NCBI GenBank assembly: GCA_902492185.1
Contig: CABUKY010000021.1
Span: 1 to 18,356 of the forward strand
Direction of reading: 5' to 3'
Origin: an uncultured Collinsella sp.
GTDB lineage: Bacteria > Actinomycetota > Coriobacteriia > Coriobacteriales > Coriobacteriaceae
DNA length: 18,356 nucleotides
Shown here: positions 13,115 to 18,356 of the stretch, piece after piece
How positions within the stretch are numbered: the first letter of the stretch is position 1
How the letters are laid out: each line of letters starts with the position of its first letter
Notes under the pieces: model-generated
The model's input: only the letters and a program-made list of their open reading frames with translations
Told to the model about the DNA's origin: nothing
The model's database searches: none
Position numbers and translations under genes: made by a program

Positions 13115-14482
13115 CTAGCGGGGGACGTAGCGGCCGGGCTGGGCTCCGGTGGGCTCGCCGTCGCGTGCCGCCAGCACGCCGTTCACAAACACGGCCTTGG
13201 CGCGGCCATGTGCCTCAAAGCCCTCGAGCGGCGTGTAGTCCACGGCCTGATGCTGTGTCGCGGCGCTGATCGTCCAACGCGCGCAAGGATCCCACACGCA
13301 CACGTCGGCATCGGCACCCTCGGCAAGACAGCCCTTGCGCGGGTACATGCCAAACACGCGCGCCGGGTTCTCGCTCATCAAGCGGCAGAGGTCCTCGGGT
13401 CCCAGCTGTCCCTCAAAGCTCGTGGCAATCGCGACGGGACGATGCTCCACGCCGGGCCCGCCGTTGGGAATCGCGCGGAAATCGTCGCGCCCGCGGTCCT
13501 TTTGCCCGTGCAGGTTAAAGCTGCAATGATCGGTCGCAATCGTATCGATCTCGCCGGCCACAAGCGCCTCGCGCAGTGCCGCACGGTCACCGGCATGGCG
13601 CAGCGGCGGGCTCATCACGTACTTGGCGCCCGCAAAGCCGTCCTCGCCCTGCTCCAGATAGCAGGTGTCGTCAAGCATCAGATATTGGGGGCAGGTCTCG
13701 ACATAGATATTCTTCTGCCCGCGCGCTTTGGCAGCACGAATGGCCCCGAGCCCCAACTTGGTCGAAAGGTGCACCACGTTGACTGGGGCGTCGCCGGCCA
13801 GGTGCGCCAGATACAGCAGGCGGCTCACGGCTTCGGCCTCACACACGTCCGGGCGGCTGAGCGCATGCCCCTCGGGCCCATGAATCCCCTGCTCGTACAC
13901 GCGCTTCTGCAGCTCATTCACCAGCGTACCGTTCTCGCAATGCACGCACAGTATGCCGCCAATACGCTTGAGCTCCTCGAGCACCTCGAGCGTCTCGGCA
14001 TCGTCCAGGCGCAAATGATCGTAGGCAAAGTAGGTCTTAAACGACGATACGCCCGCCTCGCGCATAGCCGAAAGATCGGCGCGGTTGCGTTCATTCCACT
14101 CGGCGAGTGCCATATGAAAGGCGTAGTTGGCCGTGCAGGTTCCGTCGGCACGGCGATGCCACTCGGCCAAGGCATCGGGCATGGTCACGCCGCGATCAGC
14201 CGTCGCGTAGTCCACGATGGTCGTCGTACCGCCGCAGGCAGCCGCACGCGTGCCGGTTTCAAAGCTATCGGCTGTCCAATCCATGCCAGTCCAGCACTGC
14301 ATGTGCGTGTGGCCGTCGATAAAGCCGGGAAACACCCAGCAGCCCGCGGCGTCCTCGACGGTATCGCCCTCGGCCGGCTCAATCGCCGCGGCAATCCGCA
14401 CAATCTTGTCGCCCTCCATGGCAAGATCGGCGCGGCGAAGCCCCTGGGGCGTCACGAGCGCGCCGTTTTTGATGATGATCAT
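13115..14482 (-). CDS. hydA: Dihydropyrimidinase/D-hydantoinase-type cyclic amidohydrolase
   Basis: The enzyme hydrolyses cyclic ureides such as dihydropyrimidines or hydantoins to N-carbamoyl amino acids. The protein is 455 aa, typical of the family and of E. coli HyuA/YgeZ. The binuclear metal site is complete: H58 and H60 (GHTHM), the carboxylated lysine K149 (SSFKTYFAYD), H181 (VHCENG), H238 (VVHLST) and D318 (ATDHCSF). The ATG at 14482 has an AGGAG ribosome binding site. It is 8 bases after mocA, so the two are co-transcribed. The neighbours (ygeY, ygeW, ygeX, molybdenum hydroxylase factors) suggest a substrate from purine or ureide breakdown rather than pyrimidines, but the substrate cannot be read from the sequence. 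Confidence 0.92.
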   Translation of the reverse strand: MIIIKNGALVTPQGLRRADLAMEGDKIVRIAAAIEPAEGDTVEDAAGCWVFPGFIDGHTHMQCWTGMDWTADSFETGTRAAACGGTTTIVDYATADRGVTMPDALAEWHRRADGTCTANYAFHMALAEWNERNRADLSAMREAGVSSFKTYFAYDHLRLDDAETLEVLEELKRIGGILCVHCENGTLVNELQKRVYEQGIHGPEGHALSRPDVCEAEAVSRLLYLAHLAGDAPVNVVHLSTKLGLGAIRAAKARGQKNIYVETCPQYLMLDDTCYLEQGEDGFAGAKYVMSPPLRHAGDRAALREALVAGEIDTIATDHCSFNLHGQKDRGRDDFRAIPNGGPGVEHRPVAIATSFEGQLGPEDLCRLMSENPARVFGMYPRKGCLAEGADADVCVWDPCARWTISAATQHQAVDYTPLEGFEAHGRAKAVFVNGVLAARDGEPTGAQPGRYVPR

Positions 14483-14490
14483 GTTGCTCC

Positions 14491-15105
14491 TTATCGATTC
14501 ATACAGTTGGCCACGCGATCAAAATACGAGCAGGCCGCGATATGCTCCGTTATGCGTCGCTGTCCCTCTGCGGTATCGACATCCCACAGCTCGTAGGCAC
14601 GCGCCTCGACCAGCACCACGTCGGTACGGTCCTTGAGAATCGAGCCCCCGCCGTCCTTGCCCTCAAGACGCATGAGTGCATCGAATAGTTCCGCCGGAAA
14701 GAGCACCGGGCTCGAAAGCTCACCGTTGCACGCCAAGCGCACCGGATGTTTGCGGCCACGCTCGTCAAACGCGCGAACCATGGCCTCAAAAGAGTCCGTG
14801 CTCACAAGCGGCTGGTCGCCCGGCAAAAAGAGGCAACCTTTCCAGTTGCGTTCGACTCCCCACGAAAGGCCCGCACGGACGCTTTCGCTGCGCAGCTCGC
14901 CATCGTGCAGAACGCACGGGCAATGCTTGTCCTCGCAAATCTGAGCGACCTCGGGCCAACGCGTCGAAACCACGACGTCAAAGCCCCGGGGAACCGAATC
15001 GATGGCCCGGGCAATCAGCGGCTCGCCATAGATATCGGCAAGCATCTTGTTAGAGCCAAACCGCTTGCCCTCGCCCGAAGCCATAATGACGCATCCAAGT
15101 CTCAT
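14491..15105 (-). CDS. mocA: MocA-family molybdenum cofactor nucleotidyltransferase
   Basis: MocA-type enzymes attach a nucleotide (usually CMP) to molybdopterin, making the dinucleotide cofactor used by xanthine dehydrogenase-like enzymes. From the ATG at 15105 the protein is 204 aa. It begins MRLGCVIMASGEGKRFGSNK, the nucleotidyltransferase signature with basic R15 and K20, and has the LPGDQPL block with D97 for metal binding. A longer reading from 15204 is rejected because GGGGGAGGT lies 7 bases before the inner ATG and the extra 33 residues do not resemble the family. It lies upstream of hydA, 8 bases apart. E. coli YgfJ in the same gene neighbourhood is the closest named relative. A strong terminator separates it from ygeW, so it needs its own promoter, not identified here. 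Confidence 0.88.
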   Translation of the reverse strand: MRLGCVIMASGEGKRFGSNKMLADIYGEPLIARAIDSVPRGFDVVVSTRWPEVAQICEDKHCPCVLHDGELRSESVRAGLSWGVERNWKGCLFLPGDQPLVSTDSFEAMVRAFDERGRKHPVRLACNGELSSPVLFPAELFDALMRLEGKDGGGSILKDRTDVVLVEARAYELWDVDTAEGQRRITEHIAACSYFDRVANCMNR

Positions 15106-15192
15106 GGTGATACCTCCCCCGAAACCATCGTACCCATAACTCGCGCCGCGGGCATCCACATCGAAAGCGCTTATCCCGCACGCCCGCGATGC

Positions 15193-15231
15193 AAAAAAGG
15201 GCACCCCGCCGGTTGGCAGAGCGCCCCCTTT
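15193..15231 (-). terminator. Intrinsic terminator after ygeW
   Basis: Minus-strand RNA pairs AAAGGG-(GG bulge)-CGCUCUGCC with GGCGGGGUGCCCUUU around an AACC loop, using several G-U pairs, and is followed by a run of six Ts. It begins 24 bases after the ygeW stop codon. It separates ygeX-ygeY-ygeW from mocA-hydA. The stretch from here to mocA (15106-15192) has no convincing promoter. Confidence 0.82.
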
Positions 15232-15254
15232 ACATGGCTTACCTCAACCCGGCT

Positions 15255-16457
15255 TTAGGCCTGGAGCCAACGGGCGGTGTTGCGCTCGTCGAGGGCCTTG
15301 AGGGTAGCGGCGGGATCGGCAACCTTCTGCAGGAACATCATGGCAGCGATGGCGTACGGCTTGTAGCTGGCCTCCTTGTACATGCCCACGCGGTGCATGT
15401 CGAAGACGTCGGCGTTAACCTCGCCGTGCTCACAGGAAACACCGGAGATGTCGGCGGGCAGCGGGTGCATAAAGATGGTGTCTTGGCCGTTGGCAGTCTT
15501 CTCCATGAGCTCGGTCGTGGAGCACCAGTCCTGATGGGTGGCGTTCTGGGCGAGCAGCTCCTTCTCGAGCGCTGCGATGCCGGCGTCGTCGCCCTCGGCG
15601 TACAGGTTGGTGCGCTTCTCCATGGCGGCAAACGGAGCCCAGCTCTTGGGGATCACGATGTCGGCGCCCTCGAAGGCCTCGGCCATGGTGTTGACCTGCT
15701 TAAAGGTGGTGCCGGACTCGGCGGCGTAGCCCTTGGCGCGCTCGACGACCTCGGGCATGAGGTCATAGCCCTCGGGGTGAGCCAGGGTGACGTCCATGCC
15801 AAAGCGGGGCAGCAGGCTGATCAGCGACTGCGGGCAGGACAGCGGCTTGCCGTAAGAGGGCGAATAGGCCCAGGTGACGGCAACCTTCTTGCCCTTGAGG
15901 TTCTCGAGGCCGCCAAACTCGTTGATGAGGTAGAGCATGTCGGCAGAGGACTGCGTGGGGTGGTCGGAATCGGACTGCAGGGAGATGAGCGTGGGACGGT
16001 GATCCAGAACGCCGTCCTCGTAGGCCTGCTGCACGGACTCAGAGACCTCGGTCATGTAGGCGTCGCCCTTGCCGATGTACATGTCATCGCGGATGCCGAT
16101 GACGTCGGCCATGAAGGAGATCATGGTAGCGGTCTCGCGGACGGTCTCGCCGTGGGCGATCTGGGACTTCTTCTCGTCCAGGTCCTGCAGCTCAAGGCCG
16201 AGCAGGTTGGCGGCCTTAGAGAAGGAGAAGCGCGTACGGGTGGAGTTGTCGCGGAACAGGGAGACGGCCAGGCCCGAGTCGAAGATCTTGGACGAAACGT
16301 TGTTCTCGCGCAGCTCGCGCAGGGCGTCGGCGACGATGTAGAGAGCCTTGAGCTCATCGGTGGTCTTGTCCCAAGTGTGCAGGAAATCGCTGCCGTACAT
16401 ACCCTTAAAATCGAGGCCGTTCAGCTGCTCGACGAGCTCGGTAAACTTAGCGTCCAT
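15255..16457 (-). CDS. ygeW: YgeW-type knotted carbamoyltransferase
   Basis: It belongs to the aspartate/ornithine carbamoyltransferase superfamily, which moves a carbamoyl group between carbamoyl phosphate and an amino group. From the ATG at 16457 the protein is 400 aa. The carbamoyl-phosphate loop STRTR is at residues 72-76, HPTQ at 166-169 and HPLPADI from 331. The length and the ygeX-ygeY neighbours point to YgeW, not ArgF or PyrB. The in-frame extension up to 16643 is rejected: it is not family-like, and AAAGGAC lies just before the inner ATG. The natural substrate of YgeW is unsettled; with YgeX, a carbamoyl derivative of 2,3-diaminopropionate is plausible. It is last in ygeX-ygeY-ygeW and followed by a terminator. 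Confidence 0.9.
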   Translation of the reverse strand: MDAKFTELVEQLNGLDFKGMYGSDFLHTWDKTTDELKALYIVADALRELRENNVSSKIFDSGLAVSLFRDNSTRTRFSFSKAANLLGLELQDLDEKKSQIAHGETVRETATMISFMADVIGIRDDMYIGKGDAYMTEVSESVQQAYEDGVLDHRPTLISLQSDSDHPTQSSADMLYLINEFGGLENLKGKKVAVTWAYSPSYGKPLSCPQSLISLLPRFGMDVTLAHPEGYDLMPEVVERAKGYAAESGTTFKQVNTMAEAFEGADIVIPKSWAPFAAMEKRTNLYAEGDDAGIAALEKELLAQNATHQDWCSTTELMEKTANGQDTIFMHPLPADISGVSCEHGEVNADVFDMHRVGMYKEASYKPYAIAAMMFLQKVADPAATLKALDERNTARWLQA

Positions 16458-16500
16458 GGAAATGTCCTTTCTAAAGATGAAACGATCGCAATGAGTAGAT

Positions 16501-16540
16501 GTGCTCCGGCATGCGCGTGTGGCTAGAACATGCAGAGCAC
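16501..16540 (-). other. Hairpin in the ygeW leader
   Basis: GTGCTC pairs with GAGCAC, and the inner GCATG pairs with CATGC, giving an 11-bp stem with a small internal loop and a 15-base terminal loop. It lies 44 bases before the ygeW start codon and downstream of the candidate promoter at 16576-16603. No T-run follows. It does not match any riboswitch I recognise. A regulatory function is inference. Confidence 0.45.
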
Positions 16541-16575
16541 CATGACGAGGACCCGCCACCGTTGAGGAAGCATGG

Positions 16576-16603
16576 GAGATAACGACCGCGGGCCCCAAGT
16601 CAA
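16576..16603 (-). promoter_or_regulatory. Possible promoter upstream of ygeW
   Basis: On the minus strand TTGACT (16603-16598, five of six bases of the -35 consensus) lies 16 bases upstream of TATCTC (16581-16576, four of six of the -10 consensus). It is in the 201-base ygeY-ygeW gap and would give a leader of about 110 bases. The gap size supports a separate start, but the -10 is mediocre. Confidence 0.35.
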
Positions 16604-16611
16604 CAGGGGGT

Positions 16612-16636
16612 GCCGGGGACACGAGCGGCCCCCGGC
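16612..16636 (-). other. GC-rich hairpin downstream of ygeY
   Basis: A 7-bp stem GCCGGGG/CCCCGGC with an 11-base loop starts 22 bases after the ygeY stop codon. It lacks a T-run and so is not a canonical intrinsic terminator. It may mark or stabilise the ygeY 3' end. Confidence 0.35.
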
Positions 16637-16658
16637 TCAACAAAATCGAGGAATGGGA

Positions 16659-18044
16659 CTAATCGATCTTGTTGTTGGTCAGACCGGCGCGGAACACGGT
16701 GGCGTCGCCATCGGCCTTGCTCGGATCGTAGAGGTTCAGGGCAGCCACGTACATGGCGGCAGCGGTGACCAGGTCGTCCTTGTAGGTGACCTCGTTGGGA
16801 GCGTGAGCCTGAGACTCGGCACCCGGGCCAAAGCCCACGCAGGGGATGCCGTAGCGGCCCTGGATGGAAACGCAGTTCGTGGAGAAGGTCCACTTGTCGC
16901 ACAGCGGGCGACCGGTGCGCTTGTCCATGCTGGGCTCGCAGCCGATGCGCTCGTCACCGAACATGGCCTTGTGGGCGTCGACGAGAGCCTTGACGTGCGG
17001 AGCGGTCTCCTTGTTGATCCACGTGGGGAAGTAAGCCTCGGTCTCGTAGACCTCGCCGGTCCAGGACGGACGGTCGTACATGTACATGGAGACCTTCACG
17101 TCGTCGCCGTACTTCTTGGCGGCCGGCAGGTTGCGGATCTCGTCCAGGCAGGACTCCCAGGTCTCACCGGCGGTCATGCGACGGTCGATGGAGATGGCGC
17201 AGGAGTCGGCCACGGCGCAGCGGCTGGGGCTGGTGTAGAAGATCTGGCTGACGGTGCAGGTGCCGCGGCCCAGGAAGCGGGCATCCTCGAAGTGCTCGGG
17301 ATTGTACTTGGGGTCGAGCATCTTGACGAGACCCTTGATGTCGGTCGACTCGTCGCAGCCGTTGTTGTTGAGAGCGCGGACGTCGGCGATGATGTCGGCC
17401 ATCTTGTAGATGGCGTTGTCGCCGCGGTCGGGAGCGGAGCCGTGGCAGGAGGTACCGTGAACGTCGACGCGGATCTCCATGCGGCCGCGGTGACCGCGAT
17501 AGATGCCGCCGTCGGTGGGCTCGGTGGAAATGACGAACTCGGGCTTAATGCCATCCTTGTTGTAGATGTACTGCCAGCACATGCCGTCGCAGTCCTCTTC
17601 CTGGACGGTGCCGACGACCATGATCTTGTAGCCCTCGGGGATGAGGCCCATGTCCTTCATCATCTTGGCAGCGTAGGTAGCAGAAGCCATGCCGCCCTCC
17701 TGGTCGGAGCCGCCGCGGCCGTAGATGATCTCGTCGGTCTCGTAGCCCTCATAGGGATCGGCATCCCAGTTCTCGATGTTGCCGATGCCGACGGTGTCGA
17801 TGTGGGAGTCGATGGCGATGATCTTGTCGCCCTCGCCCATAAAGCCCATGACGTTGCCCAGACCGTCGACCTTGACCTCGTCATAGCCAAGGCTCTCCAT
17901 CTCGGCCTTGATGCAAGCGACAACCTCGCCCTCCTCGCAGGACTCAGAGGGATGGGAGATCATAGCGCGCAGGAAGCGAGTCATATCAGCACGATGAGAC
18001 TCAGCAGCAGCCTTGATAGCGTCGAAATCGAGTTCTTTAGCCAT
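16659..18044 (-). CDS. ygeY: YgeY-type M20 family metallohydrolase
   Basis: M20 enzymes hydrolyse amide bonds in peptides, N-acyl or N-carbamoyl amino acids using two zinc ions. The protein is 461 aa. Metal and catalytic residues fit the family: H81 and D83 (DSHIDTV), D114 (GRGGSDQEGGM) and the E149-E150 pair (VQEED), with a late His in ESQAHAPNE. A dimerisation insert lies in the middle (about residues 200-330). The ATG at 18044 has a GAAAGG ribosome binding site. It follows ygeX by 74 bases. In E. coli, ygeY is likewise between ygeX and hyuA; the family is annotated as a selenium-linked hydrolase by gene context. A carbamoylase- or deacylase-like step in ureide breakdown is plausible, but the substrate is unproven. 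Confidence 0.9.
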   Translation of the reverse strand: MAKELDFDAIKAAAESHRADMTRFLRAMISHPSESCEEGEVVACIKAEMESLGYDEVKVDGLGNVMGFMGEGDKIIAIDSHIDTVGIGNIENWDADPYEGYETDEIIYGRGGSDQEGGMASATYAAKMMKDMGLIPEGYKIMVVGTVQEEDCDGMCWQYIYNKDGIKPEFVISTEPTDGGIYRGHRGRMEIRVDVHGTSCHGSAPDRGDNAIYKMADIIADVRALNNNGCDESTDIKGLVKMLDPKYNPEHFEDARFLGRGTCTVSQIFYTSPSRCAVADSCAISIDRRMTAGETWESCLDEIRNLPAAKKYGDDVKVSMYMYDRPSWTGEVYETEAYFPTWINKETAPHVKALVDAHKAMFGDERIGCEPSMDKRTGRPLCDKWTFSTNCVSIQGRYGIPCVGFGPGAESQAHAPNEVTYKDDLVTAAAMYVAALNLYDPSKADGDATVFRAGLTNNKID

Positions 18045-18084
18045 TGTTCATAACCTTTCAAACGAAGGAATCTACCTTTGAGGT

Positions 18085-18111
18085 GGCGGAGCGATACCTA
18101 TTTACTCCGCC
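18085..18111 (-). other. Hairpin in the ygeX-ygeY gap
   Basis: GGCGGAG (18085-18091) pairs with CTCCGCC (18105-18111) over a 13-base loop, starting 7 bases after the ygeX stop codon. No T-run follows, so read-through into ygeY is expected. It could set the relative mRNA level of the two genes. Confidence 0.4.
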
Positions 18112-18118
18112 CCAACGA

Positions 18119-18356
18119 TTAGCAAGTGGGATATTCGCCTTCCCAAACAATGCGGCGATACTGGTCGGGATCCGTATCGCCCTCGGTGGAGAAGCAGAGC
18201 ACGGAGCTCGTCTTGTCCAGGCCGATGAGTTCCTTGAGCTCGGCGTACTCGGGATCGAGCATGAGAGTCTCGACCAGACCGGTGGTCACAGCGCCGGACT
18301 CGCCGGAGATGACGCGCGGGTCGCCCTTCTCGGGAGCGCCCAGGGTGCGCATGCCG
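18119..18356 (-). CDS. ygeX: Diaminopropionate ammonia-lyase, C-terminal part (cut by window edge)
   Basis: This PLP enzyme (YgeX, also named DpaL) converts 2,3-diaminopropionate to pyruvate and two ammonia. Only the last 78 residues are visible; the PLP lysine and most of the fold are outside the window. The visible part starts GMRTLGAPEKGDPRVISG and continues ESGAVTTGL, the conserved PLP-phosphate/C-terminal block of the family; it ends in EGEYPTC before a TAA. It is the first seen gene of the ygeX-ygeY-ygeW run. The identification rests on this C-terminal signature and on the neighbours. Confidence 0.88.
   Translation of the reverse strand, partial: GMRTLGAPEKGDPRVISGESGAVTTGLVETLMLDPEYAELKELIGLDKTSSVLCFSTEGDTDPDQYRRIVWEGEYPTC

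Noticed and set aside
15106..15204. N-terminal extension of mocA (33 extra residues)
   Set aside because: It would start inside the ygeW terminator, and the inner ATG at 15105 has a near-perfect ribosome binding site followed by the family N-terminus.
16458..16643. N-terminal extension of ygeW (62 extra residues)
   Set aside because: The extension is not family-like, spans the candidate promoter and hairpin, and a good ribosome binding site precedes the inner ATG at 16457.
15189..18053. Two long plus-strand open frames opposite ygeW and ygeY
   Set aside because: Both mirror conserved enzymes with intact catalytic motifs on the minus strand; the antisense products are Val/Gly/Leu/Asp-rich with no motif.

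Overview
The window looks like a chromosomal segment of a GC-rich anaerobic actinobacterium, most likely a gut member of the Coriobacteriia close to Collinsella. This is an inference from gene order, protein style (long Ala/Lys/Glu tail on L17, zinc-type S14 and L36) and the pairing with an anaerobic purine/ureide gene set; no 16S gene or database search is available. No tRNA, rRNA, CRISPR array, insertion sequence or phage gene is visible. All genes but one (yqeC) are on the minus strand, so transcription mostly runs from high to low coordinates.

Right to left, 18356-10287 carries a metabolic block: the C-terminus of diaminopropionate ammonia-lyase (ygeX/dpaL), the M20 hydrolase ygeY, the knotted carbamoyltransferase ygeW with a strong terminator, a MocA-type molybdopterin nucleotidyltransferase, a hydantoinase/dihydropyrimidinase (hydA), the plus-strand yqeC, and yqeB-xdhC. 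These are the companions of selenium-dependent molybdenum hydroxylases and of anaerobic purine/ureide breakdown known from the E. coli ygeW-to-xdhD region. HydA would open a ring, YgeY and YgeW would process the ureido/carbamoyl product, and YgeX would convert 2,3-diaminopropionate to pyruvate and ammonia. MocA, XdhC, YqeB and YqeC would mature a molybdenum hydroxylase that is not in the window.

From 10185 leftwards lies the second half of the spc operon plus the alpha operon: rplE-rpsN-rpsH-rplF-rplR-rpsE-rpmD-rplO-secY-adk-map, then infA-rpmJ-rpsM-rpsK-rpsD-rpoA-rplQ, a textbook terminator, and the start of truA, which is cut by the window edge. The usual upstream half (S10 operon through rplX) is missing in front of rplE. 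In its place are a probable promoter, a palindromic repeat and the co-directional xdhC gene, so the ribosomal superoperon appears split here.

The most notable non-coding features are two copies of a long palindromic repeat (13027-13094, a perfect 32-bp stem; 10247-10313, degenerate and overlapping the 3' end of xdhC). There are also several intergenic hairpins within the ribosomal operon, a symmetrical AT-rich site between yqeB and yqeC, and a hairpin in the ygeW leader. No clearly new multi-gene system was recognised. The best candidates for follow-up are the repeat family, the split superoperon, the xdhC 3' end and the Cys-rich YqeC.
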